64,000 bases of DNA, from positions 992,001 to 1,056,000 of the forward strand of contig JAUKUA010000004.1 in assembly GCA_030549175.1 (NCBI GenBank). The letters run 5' to 3'. Of the stretch, positions 51,957-61,866 are shown piece after piece. Position 1 is the stretch's first letter. Every line of letters starts with the position of its first letter. Made by a program: the position numbers and the translations under genes. Below the pieces are notes generated by a model. That model did no database searches and had not been told where the DNA came from. It saw nothing but the letters and a program-made list of their open reading frames with translations. Source of the DNA: Lasiosphaeris hirsuta (taxonomy: Eukaryota; Ascomycota; Sordariomycetes; Sordariales; Lasiosphaeriaceae).

Positions 51957-52042
51957 GGTCCTACCAGGATTCGAACCTGGGTCACGGGAAGCTTAACGAG
52001 ATGCTCAGAATCCCATGTGATAACCAACTACACTATAGGACC
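51957..52042 (-). tRNA. tRNA-Gln (anticodon CTG) with intron
   Basis: On the minus strand it folds as a canonical cloverleaf: acceptor stem GGTCCTA/TAGGACC, D arm GTGT/CACA, anticodon stem TGGGA/TCCCG, T arm CCAGG-TTCGAAT-CCTGG. The loop reads TTCTGA, giving anticodon CTG (Gln, CAG codons), followed by an intron of about 14 nt at the standard position after base 37. A T5 run at 51943-51947 serves as Pol III terminator. Confidence 0.93.
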
Positions 52043-52652
52043 TTTTGTTGTTTGTTGGTAGGGTGGCTGGATAATTGCTCTCCTATTGAGCCGTGTGCGG
52101 TTTCGGGGCGCTGACCCCCGCCCCCACTGAGTCACCCGGAAGCAGATTGCCCGTGGGATTCCGTTACATAACGCTAAAAGTTTGGGAAGAGCTTTCCAGG
52201 ACGGGGATTTTGACGATTGAAGCGGCAGAGCATCACCATCTCCTACAGTTTCAATTGAGCCCGTGATTGTCCCGCGAACATACCTGCAAAATCCCCATAC
52301 ATAGCCCTAAGACAGTCAACATAACCCCAAAAGCGGCAGAAAAGGAGATACGTAGGGGAACTTCAATCTATCAAATACTTGCCACTACTTACTGGATTAA
52401 ATTCGTGATACTTGTTGCCGTATTGCTTCCATAGATACTATCTTCTTACAAGAGTGAGCTTCGATAAACACGTAAAAAATCCGGAAAATAGACTTAGATC
52501 AACATTTTGCGGTCACTTTGTACCCGAAAAGAAAAAGAAAACAAGAAATTGGTGACTTAATTCAAGGACTGAGCTGCGTTGGTATATACATAAAGAGTTC
52601 ACACACATCCCACACGGACTCATACACAAAGCAATACACGTAGCCAGCACTA
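52043..52652. other. Intergenic, no gene recognised
   Basis: The 5' flank of tRNA-Gln and the 3' flank of the ETHE1-like gene. Nothing else is visible. Confidence 0.5.
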
Positions 52653-53715
52653 CTATATGCTCTCCTCCTTTCTAATCTTGTACCAAACGTCCCCCGCAGG
52701 AAGCTTGATAGGCACATGCAAGAACTGATCGCCGTTGGGAGTATCGGCCGGCGCGGGTAAGTGGCCGGCGCGGATGTTGAACTGCAGAGCCTGATGGACG
52801 AGGCGTGGTTCGGCGAGCCCCGAGTCCCGCTGGTTGCGCCACTGCACAAACTCGTCCTCTGTTGTGCCCACCTTGATATGCTTGTTGCTTTGCTTCTGCT
52901 CGGCCACGGTTGTGTACGCCAGAGGCGCCATCCGCCCTGCCTCGCCGCCGGGAGGGTAGTCGTGGCCGGTCCAGATCTTGAAGCTGTCGGGTAGGGAGAA
53001 GAGCTTGGAGATGGAGGAGAATCTGGTGAGGGGGTCAGTGGAACGAGCGGGAGTGGAAGAGGATAGGAGAAGGGGAGCCTTACAGTTCGTGAGCGTTGCC
53101 GTCGGGAAAGTCGCATCGGGCTGAGCCCACGTCGGTGTTGAAGAGGGAGTCACCGCAGAAGACATTGACTGTTTGCATTCAAATCAGCCATGAAACATCG
53201 CACCATCCAGCGGGGTGCCTCATACCTCCGATCATGTAACCCATGTGATCAGGCGTGTGGCCGGGGAGGTGAATGGCCTTGGCCTCTAGCTGGCCAACCT
53301 TGAAGATCTCATCGTCGTCAAGGAGGTGGTCGAACTTTCCCTCATACTCAGATGGGGGTATGCTGTAGCGCTGAGCGAAGCGCCTCTGGACTCCGACGAT
53401 GCGCTTGCCGATAGAGATCTCGGGCTTTGTTCCCGAGCTTGCCTCTAGTTGGTGCTGAAGATACCTGGACGCTGTGAGGTGGTCGGCGTGGGCGTGTGTC
53501 TCGAGGAGGCGGTCAACAGTGTACCCCCTTTCCTTGACTAGGGCGAGCAGGCTGTCGGCCGACTCGGTTGAGATGGCGTTCCTTGCCGGATCAAAGTCCA
53601 AAACAGAATCAATGATGACGGCGGCCCTGGTGGCAGAGTCAGCAACGACATACTGCCATGTCGAGGTGCGCGGCTCGAAGCACGCGTGTACGGTTGGCTC
53701 TGGGGCAGAAGCCAT
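52653..53715 (-). CDS. ETHE1-like persulfide dioxygenase (metallo-beta-lactamase fold)
   Basis: There are three exons: 53226-53715, 53084-53168 and 52653-53022, with introns of 57 and 61 nt, giving 314 residues. The metal-binding set of the fold is complete: His74, His76, Asp78 and His79 in ETHAHADH, His153 in PGHTPDHMGY, Asp170 in FCGDSLF, and His212 in WTGHDYPPGG. The GDSLFNTDVGSARCDFP and KIWTGHDYPPGG blocks set it with ETHE1/Blh-type persulfide dioxygenases and not glyoxalase II. These use one iron to oxidise glutathione persulfide to sulfite. The C-terminus is longer than human ETHE1 (TTEDEFVQWRNQRDSGLAEP..), as in many bacterial homologs. No clear mitochondrial presequence is seen. A sulfur-transporter-like gene starts 1.8 kb away in the divergent direction. 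Substrate and partner are inferred. Confidence 0.88.
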
Positions 53716-54970
53716 TGTGTTCAGGGGTGATGTGGTATCTCTTGTTTTGCTCGATGTCTGTATTCAAGTTATGACGAAGGAGTGATGCTATAAACGGATA
53801 TGATGGGGCAAGAGTACAGCAGAATGGCCGCCTTTAACGTCCCCCTCAGGGTTTTCGATTCAATTGTGCTTGTCGCCACCCCCCCCCTCCCCGAGCCTCC
53901 CCTGCTATTCCTCCATCTTTTGCATCATGGTCAGGTTGTCACAGTCGGCGACCTAGGATATTCCTCACAGGTAGATGACAAGGTCGGAGCTGAAAAAAAA
54001 AATCATCCGTTTTGCAAAGCGGAATAGGACTGGGGAGTGCCACAAAGAAGAGATGTTCCCCGACCTAGATATGGAAGACCTCTCAGCCCACATATAGGTA
54101 TCGGGGATGTCAAATGGTAAGCCGAGTAGGTCGCCGAAGACCAATGCCCCAATCCCAAAACGGGTTGTACTCAAAGTGCTGGCATGTATTCTTCGGGCAT
54201 CTTTCTGGATGATGCACTGTTGGTTGTATGCACTACGAGACGGCCCTGTAAAGCAGCATTAAGACCGTATCAACGTGTGTGGATGCCCTTCGCCAAGAAA
54301 ACAACAAAGACGGAAAGTTTGGGCCGGAATGCACAGCAGGCTCCAGTGCTGCCGGGCTTGGTGCACCTCGGATGGACCTTGGTCGAGATGTCGGTGATGG
54401 GTCGTTGATGCGGCTGCAAGGAGTGCCCGGTTGGGTGGACAGCGTGGCCCTAGCGGCCCCTGTGTTTCCAGACGGCGACTTGGAATGGCTGTGGAAGGCG
54501 GTTGGGCGGGTGGTTGTGGGTCACCGGGGGAGTTCGCCGGGGCGAAAGTCGGCGAGGCTTGGCCATGTGTTTCCTGGTTCCCCGGCTTCTTCTTTTTTTT
54601 TTTTTTTTTGCGTGGGTTGGGGCTTGCGGAAGCTGACATTGCCAAGGGCTGCTGCGAGATCGCCGACCAACTGCTTGCGGTCGGTTGAACGCCGTGACGC
54701 CTTTGCAGCCGCGTTACCTGGTGCCCCTGGCGTCAAGACTCGAAACTCTCGAGGCATCAGCCGGCTCGGCTGCCACTGTGTAACCAGCTTCTCGATGCAG
54801 AGCGTGAGGGACGTTATATCGAATATTGGTCGAATATTTTAGCAAAAGGTAGCAAGTTCCGGCGAAGATCGTTATCTTTGGACCCCTAGCGCAATAACTA
54901 CTAGCCGAGTTACGGATAGTGCCAACGAAAGCGGTCGAAGGGTGCCACAAGGGGGGTGCCCAAATCGCTA

Positions 54971-55039
54971 ACGAAATGTCCCACAAGTTCGCCACGGCAG
55001 CCGCCTCAAGCCCAAACCCGCGAATCTGGGACATTTCGT
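54971..55039. repeat. Perfect 13-bp inverted repeat with 43-nt spacer
   Basis: ACGAAATGTCCCA at 54971-54983 is exactly complementary to TGGGACATTTCGT at 55027-55039. A weaker AGTTCGC/GCGAATC pairing continues inward. It lies about 465 bp before the YeeE-like start codon. It could be a paired regulator-binding site, a transcript hairpin or a transposon footprint. Confidence 0.85.
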
Positions 55040-55113
55040 AATTCTCGATGAAATGGCATGCAACGCCACCCCTGCGGAAAAGCGCGGAGGGAAAGGGAAA
55101 CCTTGGACGGCGG

Positions 55114-55146
55114 GACGCCACCAGGACACCACCAGGACACCACCTG
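55114..55146. repeat. Eleven-base tandem repeat (GACACCACCAG)
   Basis: Three head-to-tail copies, the first with one change and the last with CCTG replacing CCAG. Confidence 0.85.
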
Positions 55147-55503
55147 GACCCCGACCGACCCGTGCCAGCACCCTGCTTGCTCTGCCTGCCAGCTGCCTGG
55201 TACCAGACAGCTAGTCTGCTGGCTCATCGCTCATTGCTCCCCGCGTCCCACCATCACATCACGGCGATTTCATGGGGGGCCGTCCATCTATCCCTGCCTC
55301 TCTCGAAAGCGGGCACCTGCTACCCTCCTGCTAGTCTATAAAGAAAAAAAGACCGCAGGCCGCGTGATGATGCCCGCTTCTTGTCTTCTCGTTATCTTTC
55401 TGCGTGGCTTCATCTGCTTCTAATATCATGAACGGTTCCGGAAAATACATCCTCTGACAAAGAGAATATCGAGTTCACCAAAACAGAAATCGATAATACC
55501 AAC

Positions 55504-56563
55504 ATGGAGAACATCATCTCCGGCGCCGTGTTTGGTGCTGGCTTGACAGCCTCGGGCATGTACCAGCCCGCGGTTATCATGGGCCAGCTCAAGTTCGAGA
55601 GCTTCCACATGATCCAGGTCTTCCTGACAGCCACAGCCAGCAGCGCGTACGCATTCCACACATATATCTTGATAAACGCGGTTCCTGGCTAACAGATCGC
55701 CAAGTTGTCTCGTCGCCGCTGCCCAAAAGCTCGGCTACATCCACCTCGGACCCCGCAGTTTCTCCTCGGTCGGCCTGTTCGCCCCTTATGATGGCAATAT
55801 TATCGGCGGATTCCTCCTCGGCTCCGGCATGATACTTGCCGGCGCCTGCCCTGGCACCGTGCTGGCCCAGATCGGCGTCGGTGTGCGCTCTGGGTTCTAT
55901 GCCTTCGAGGGCGCCACCGTCGCCGGCGTTCTCTGGTCTGGCTTCCTCCAGCGCATCATGCATTGCCCTGCCCCAGTGCTCCGAAACGGCAGCGGCAAGG
56001 ACGTGGCAAAGAAGGAGGAGGTACTCAGCGTTTCCCAAGGCCTCGGCGTGAGCCCTTCCACTGTCCTCCTGGGCTTCGAGGCTGCCTGCATTGCCGCCAT
56101 CATCGCCGCCGCCACACTCACCACACTGGGTCCCGAAGCCAAGATCTCCCCCGTCGCCGGTGGGCTCTTGATCTGCACAGCTCAATTCGTGTCTATCTTG
56201 CTGCGCAAGAGCCTCATGGGCACCTCGACGTCTTTCGAGGAGGTGGGCGACTGGTTCTGGGGCGCCTTCAAGGGTGACTCCCTCCCCCGGCGGTACAACA
56301 ACCTACTATTTTCTACAGGCGCCGTCGCCGGCGCATTTGTGCTCGCCCGCATCTTCCCTGCCGTGGCGCAGGTGACTGAGGTGACCATCTCGCCACTCAC
56401 CGCAAGCCTGGGTGGTTTCCTCATGATCCTAGGCTCTCGCATTGCCGGCGGGTGCACGTCGGGCCACGGCATCAGCGGCATGTCGCTCATGTCGATATCG
56501 AGCTTTGTCACGATTGCCGCGACATTCGCGGGCGGCACGCTGGTGGGCTTGCTTATGGGATAA
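55504..56563 (+). CDS. YeeE/YedE-family sulfur-compound transporter
   Basis: Two exons, 55504-55646 and 55696-56563, with a 49-nt intron (GTACGC...ACAG), give 336 residues. The protein is almost wholly hydrophobic with about nine membrane segments. It carries the conserved Cys signatures of the family: GACPGTV (Cys99) and GGCTSGHG (Cys301). These relay thiosulfate in the bacterial transporter TsuA/YeeE by transient hydrogen bonding. The two halves correspond to the two small proteins (PmpA/PmpB type) of bacterial sulfur operons, here in one chain. The plus-strand frame starts MENIISGAVFGAGLTASGMYQP, a typical first repeat. A second in-frame acceptor 9 nt downstream of the one used is possible. 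Thiosulfate or another small sulfur species is the likely cargo, but direction and membrane are unknown. The best-known homologs are bacterial, so horizontal origin is possible. Confidence 0.9.
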
Positions 56564-57477
56564 GTAAGGGTGTATTGTACTTTTATTCTACAACAAACGA
56601 CACACGATACGCATGGGAAAAGTATAGGCGGCGTTGCGGATGCTTGGTTATTGCAGTTGTCACCAACCTTTTGGTGTATCGTTCCGGAGTAGTATCGTCG
56701 AGTCGCTCAGACTTGTCAGCTCCCAACCTTTTATTCTTTGTAACATAAGTTTTAGTGGAGATCTTGGCCGTATGTACATATTACACTTATTTACGCTCAA
56801 CAGCTACTTGTTAATATGTATGCGCAGGTGAGACATGCACGAGGCATGCATGTCCGTTATTGCAACCTTGTTTCGAAAAGTCGCCTCACCTTAGCGTGCG
56901 CGCGTCAATATCAATTACACGCCAGGACAGCTCACCTTGCTGAAGTCATCTCAACCTCGCGTATTCGAGGCTTTCACGGCCAACTCGCTCGGGGTCTATG
57001 TCTGCCAGTCGGCGAGGTGAAAGGCGGCAGAGTTTTGGCGGTACTCCTCAGACGTTTCGGCCGTCGGCGACCAAACGAGCAAATGGCGGCTTGGCTACGT
57101 GGTTCTGCATGGACTCGACCGTCGCACCCAAGCACGGGAGCAGGCACGGGAGCGCGGACAATTGGACGTCGAAAAGGCCGCCCGGCCATGTAATACAGCC
57201 CGTGTAACAGCGGCACATATAACCAAATGCTCAGCATCTCTTGATCGGTTCCGTCCCAAACCTCTTTCCCTAGTGGTGGTTGTAACCATGGCGAGCAAAT
57301 ATTAGCTTTCCCCCACAAACGGGTCGTGGTCCCGTTTCACGCACTCATCCAACCCAACATCAACGTCCCCGCCACCCAGGCACAGTCACCACCACCACCC
57401 CCCTTCTCTTCTGTTCTTATCTGCCCAGCACAGTCCCCGTTCCCGCCCAGGTAAGGTAGGGAGGGCTGCCGGACAAG
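56564..57477. other. Intergenic, 3' flanks of convergent genes
   Basis: The region lies between the YeeE-like (+) and RidA-like (-) genes. The short frames are not supported. Confidence 0.5.
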
Positions 57478-57971
57478 TCAAAGCAGCACCGTCTCAAAAC
57501 CCCCCCTCTCGTCGATCTCGGCTTTGCCCGCGGGGCGCCGCACCGCCGTCACTTCGATCTCAATCAGCATCGCTTCCTCCATCAGCCCCGCCTGCAGCAT
57601 CGTGGCGGCGGGGCGGACTGTGCCCAGCCATTTCCGGAGTATGGGGAAGGTTGGCGGGAAGTCGTTCCTGTCGGGGACTAGGGAAGGGCGGACGGTTAGT
57701 TGCGGGTAGGTAAAGGGCGGGAGGGGGACTTGCGTATGTAGCGTACTCGGACTACGTCGGCTATAGAGGCGCCCGCGGCGGACAGCGCGGTGGAGATGTT
57801 GAGCATGCATTGCTCTGTCTGGGCGGTTACGGTGGGTGGGAGGGTGGAGGTTTTGTAGTCGTAGCCTGTGCAACCTGATACAAAGATCAGGTCGCCGCTG
57901 ATGACGGCGCGGGAGTAGCCTATCTGCGCTTCAAAGGCGGAGCCGGAGCTGATGAGGGTTCGCTCGACCAT
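57478..57971 (-). CDS. RidA/YjgF-family enamine/imine deaminase-like protein
   Basis: Two exons, 57734-57971 and 57478-57677, are separated by a 56-nt intron with GC-AG ends (ATAC then GCAAGT; CCCTAG acceptor). The splice rebuilds VVRVRYILPDRNDFPPTFP. Ignoring it stops homology at RYI. The product has 145 residues, a little longer than typical RidA (about 130). Family landmarks are LIFVSGCTGYD, ALSAAGASIADVVRVR, RPAATMLQAGL (the Arg that contacts substrate carboxylates) and MLIEIEVTAVR. RidA proteins form trimers and hydrolyse reactive 2-aminoacrylate and related enamines made by PLP enzymes. Some members act on other imines, so the exact substrate is open. No mitochondrial presequence is evident. 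It converges with the sulfur transporter gene; a functional link through cysteine-derived aminoacrylate is speculative. Confidence 0.88.
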
Positions 57972-58392
57972 GGTTGGGGTGGGCTGCTGTTTGCTGGCTG
58001 GGAGGTTGACCGAGAGGTGAGCTGAGTCCGATGAGCGAATAACGTTGGCTTTGTAGAGGCTGCCAATGTTGAAGGTGAGTCACTTTATAAGTTCTAGAGC
58101 CGTACCAACTTATCTATACTTAGGTCTCCGTGGCAATGGGGGCCTCAGCGGCCACTGAGCCAACCTCATTTGATCTTTCTTTTCCTGGTTCATCCGTGAC
58201 TTATACCAAGTAATTCCGAGCACCATTTGAAGCAATCATGTCAAGGTGCTGAAGGCAACCTAAAAAGGAGCAGAAACGGGATACCGTTTCGGCCCAACAA
58301 CACGCAACCAACCGAGAGGTCGGGCAAAACATCGAAATCTTCAAAAATGATGTGCTACGAATGGAGAGAAGTTCTCATTCTTCTTCATCAAC
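57972..58392. other. Intergenic, promoter of the RidA-like gene
   Basis: A short gap with no gene. A T5 run on the minus strand (58343-58347) may end transcription of the tRNA to its right. Confidence 0.5.
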
Positions 58393-58481
58393 TCCCCCGG
58401 GTGGGCTCGAACCACCAGCCTCCAGATGTCTTCTGTTGGGAAATAACAGTCTGACGCGCTAGCCAATTGCGCCACGGGGGA
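58393..58481 (-). tRNA. tRNA-Asn (anticodon GTT) with intron
   Basis: The minus-strand cloverleaf is complete: acceptor TCCCCCG/CGGGGGA, D arm GCGC..GCGC, anticodon stem TCAGA/TCTGG, T arm GGTGG-TTCGAGC-CCACC. The loop reads CTGTTA, giving anticodon GTT (Asn), and a 16-nt intron follows base 37. Confidence 0.92.
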
Positions 58482-59048
58482 CCGAAGCCTTTGATGAAAG
58501 GCCGAGTTTAAAATGTGTGTATGCGGATCGTGGGAGTGGGTTTCGTTGTAGAGTTATTGCCAAGCGTTGTATTCCAGTGGAGACGGATAGGGGGCCTGTG
58601 ACTTGAACGAAGATCAGGGACGACCAGTCACCGTTTCACAATGGGCGCCGAGAGAGTGAGCCCAACGTAGGCATCAGTGCAGCAATTACGGAAGGGGTCG
58701 TCAACACAGGTCAAGCCTGGCTTGCAACATGCCGTGAAATTGAGTTCGAATGGGGCATATGATGTGCCCTCGAAAATGTCTCACTATACAGGCTAACGCG
58801 TCATCCATATCTTCCCCCCTCCCCGCTGTCACAAACATCCCCAATCATCCAAGGCATTTCGTAGAATGTCTTCTACCGATACAGAAACCTAGTACCGCAA
58901 ACAATACGCCTACCCACACGCGCGAGCCCAATCGTAGCTCACATTTCCCGCTCGTGACCAGGTAAGCATTTTCTCCCGCATAACTCCATATAAAGTAGCC
59001 AACCCCAGCCCGACCTCAAAAGCAACAACCGGAAAGTCATGTATGGTA
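58482..59048. other. Intergenic, no gene recognised
   Basis: The 5' flank of tRNA-Asn and the 3' flank of arp9. Nothing is visible. Confidence 0.5.
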
Positions 59049-61199
59049 TCATCCCAGCATGGAGTGTGCTCGAACGGCCTTGGGACCAAACTCACTGAAA
59101 CAAAATGGTTAACTCATATCAAAACCACAAAAGGGAGTGGTGCACTTACTTGTACTCGACGCGGCTCAAACTCATCAACCGTTGAGCTTCCACGCCCTGG
59201 GCATCCAGATTGTGGATGCAAAATGCCAGCCGCGCTGCCACCTGAGCACCTAGAAACATGGCTTCCTCAAACCCATTCTTGGTCCATTCGCTCAAGTAAG
59301 TGGGGAGAGGCGCCAGCTTGATGTTCGTCGGCGTCTGGCTGTGGAAGTGATGGCTCACAGCGCCACCAGCGGCATCACCGGCAGTAGACCCGGCGACGTT
59401 AGCGCCGGGGGTCATGCCGGGGGCGCCACCGGGGATGCCCAAGTTTGCCGTCGTCGCCGCCTGCAGCAGCGGGTTGACATTGCTGGTCGTGGGCAGCTGG
59501 TGGGGGGGACCGCCTGCGAAGGAGCTGGTGGGCGTCTGCGAGCCCGTGCCAGAAGGGGTGCCGATGTTGGAGGGCAGCTCCGAGGTAAACATCGTTGCTG
59601 AGCTGGGCGAGACAAGATGCCGTGCTTGAAGCGTCTGCAAAATGTTGTCCTTGAGACCGCGGATGCGCGTACCGTTACCCACAAAGACGATGTTCTCCCA
59701 GCACTGCGGCCGCATGTACATGTCCTCAATGTTTTGTACGGCGCGGTATATGGCTGTGACGATGCGGTCGATTTCGTCACGGTCCGCAAATAGGAAACGT
59801 TCCAGGCCAATTTCGATGTCACGCCGCACGCGTTTGGTTTGCCTCTCTGTTTGTATCGCGACTTCGGTACTGGGGGCAGCCTCTGTGGGCGGCTGTGCTT
59901 CGGTCTTTGCGGCATCCTCACCGCCGGAGGGTTGCTGCTCGCTTGTTTCGGGCTTGGGAGCATCAGTTTCCGAGGTCGCCCCACCCTCCGCCGTTGTCGT
60001 TGTTGGTACGCCAGCATCCCCCGTGGCAGCAGTCCCATTTTCCTTTGCTACCGTCGTAACCGGTACATCCTCGGTAACCACATCCTCAAAGTGGAAAACA
60101 TTACGCGTCCTCTTTGAGTTGGGCAATCGGAGTGCCCTTGCCGCCGCATCAGCAGCCTCCTTGTCTGCCTTTCCTTTCCTCCCTGCCTTTGCCTTTTCTG
60201 CCTTTTCCTTCTCCTTCTTCGCCAAGAACTCCCTTGTCTGTCCGCTCACAACTAGACTGGCCACGTCGAGAACACCCTCATCGTCAACCACCTTGTTGCC
60301 ATCGATATCGAGCGCTGTATCCTCTGGCTCCAGGATTCTTGGCGCATCGGCAGGCAAAATGTCGGACTCGGGCAACTCCATGAGATCGGGCGTCTCGGGC
60401 ACGTAAGGAAGGACTTCGCAAATGGGGCTCTTCTTCAGCTGCTCGGCCATCTCGTGGTCGAAGCCCTTGCCCTTCAGCAATGTCTGCAACTTGCGTGTAA
60501 AAACCTCGCCGCCGCTGATATACCGCCCGTCATCGGTCGGGTAACCGCCAATATCAACATGCGACACAACGCGACTCTCGTATATGCACGTCACATCGAC
60601 CTTTTCGAACCCGACGTCGACCACCGTCATGTGGGGCCACTTCAGGCCATACTGGGTTGCGATCCCGCTGTGGATCAGGCAGAGGGCAGGAGTCTTGGTT
60701 TGCTCAAAGACGTATCCCGCAATCGTTTCGAAGTCGGGACGTGTCCATTGGGGCGATGCCATTAACATGACGGGCGTGTTATGGTACGTGCTAGTGAGCT
60801 CGCTGTGGACGTATTGTAGGAATGCGAGGAAGGCGGCCATGTTAGTAATGCGACCGGCTACACCAGATACCCTGCGTCAGCGACTTTCCACCGATTACGA
60901 TAACTTGGCGACTTACCCTGGATAGGATACACAGCACCCTCGACCGAATCTGTGTCCTCGACCCACTCCCATTTGTCGTCGCCCTTCGCGCTGGCGCCAT
61001 TGGCGGCCGGCTCCTTCTTGCGCTTGAAGGTATGGAAGGGGGCCCAATTACCCGACTCCTCGTCCTTAAACATGCGCGTAGGGAATCGGCGGGCAGGAGG
61101 CGTGAGCTCGTTACAGCCCAGCTGGGCCATGGTGGTCTGGCTGCCAGGGCAGATGATGAGGATCTGCTCCTCGCGCCATTTGCCTGCCTGGCTCGACAT
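59049..61199 (-). CDS. arp9: Actin-related protein Arp9 of SWI/SNF-RSC remodelers
   Basis: There are three exons: 60917-61199, 59150-60857 and 59049-59094, with introns of 59 and 55 nt, giving 678 residues. The actin fold is recognisable at WREEQILIICPGSQTTMAQLG, YPIQAGRITNMAAFLAFL, NTPVMLMASPQWTRPDFE, CLIHSGIATQYGLKWPHMTVVDVG, SHVDIGGYPTDDGRYISGGE, NIVFVGNGTRIRGLKDNI, and the end RVEYNEFGPKAVRAHSMLG, which needs the last splice. It is fungal Arp9, a nuclear subunit that docks on the HSA helix of the remodeler ATPase with Arp7/Arp42. About residues 280-420 form an acidic then Ala/Thr/Pro-rich insertion, longer than in yeast, and a second Gly/Thr-rich insertion follows NILQTLQARHL. The canonical nucleotide-binding loops are degenerate, as expected for Arp9. 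Confidence 0.92.
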
Positions 61200-61866
61200 T
61201 TCAAGCGCCGGGGATGTGGAGTGGTGCTGCGAGCTGAGGGTCGCTGTTGCGATGTTGAAACTCAGCTGTGCTAAAGTCAATTTGGGTTGGTGTTGCGTTG
61301 CGACCGAAGCTCGTGCTGTCAAGCTTGCCCTGCGACACTGTGTAAATTCTCGGGGAGCTGGGCTGCACGCGCGAAGGAAACACGAAATTCTGGGGAGCTC
61401 GGACTGCTTATGTAACGCAGGTGGTCAGTGCGGTACACAGTACCAAACTGTGTGCTCTCGGCCGTGTATGGATGTACCATAAATAATTAATTACCTGTAT
61501 CATTTTAGCATTTTCGGGTGAAATAACAGACATGCTCCTAATGCCCCGATGATCCTAAACAAAATCGGTTACAATCGGAATTTAGAGGCATAGCAAGCAA
61601 GAATCAACAGACAAGAAAACGCTATGGACAGTGCCATGTTTTCCGTGTATGAGTAGTAAGGAAAGGCCCACTGCCTGATCCGGATATCCTTCAAATGAGA
61701 TATCGCACATCAACCACTACCCGCTATGCTTGTCTAATGTAGATACACAATGCAATACAACACAACACCATGGTTTGATCACACAGTTTTGCTCACGAGT
61801 CAAACAAAACGAACCCCATAACCCCTTTACCTATTGACCCATCCTAACTCAAACGAGTGTCCCATA
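61200..61866. other. Intergenic, promoter of arp9 and 3' flank of the RBR gene
   Basis: A gap between two minus-strand genes, with an AT-rich middle (about 61480-61800). No gene was recognised. Confidence 0.5.

Larger units (their letters stand above)
53716..55503. promoter_or_regulatory. Divergent promoter region between ETHE1-like and YeeE-like genes
   Basis: The starts of the two sulfur-related genes face away from each other across 1.8 kb. The region holds a T17 run (54593-54609), a perfect 13-bp inverted repeat (54971-54983 and 55027-55039) and an 11-nt tandem repeat (55114-55146). No convincing gene is present. Co-regulation is an inference from the arrangement. Confidence 0.45.

Noticed and set aside
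59642..60406. 254-residue open frame on the plus strand
   Set aside because: Antisense to the low-complexity insertion of arp9. Its Ser/Ala-rich composition mirrors the Ala/Thr repeats of the real gene.
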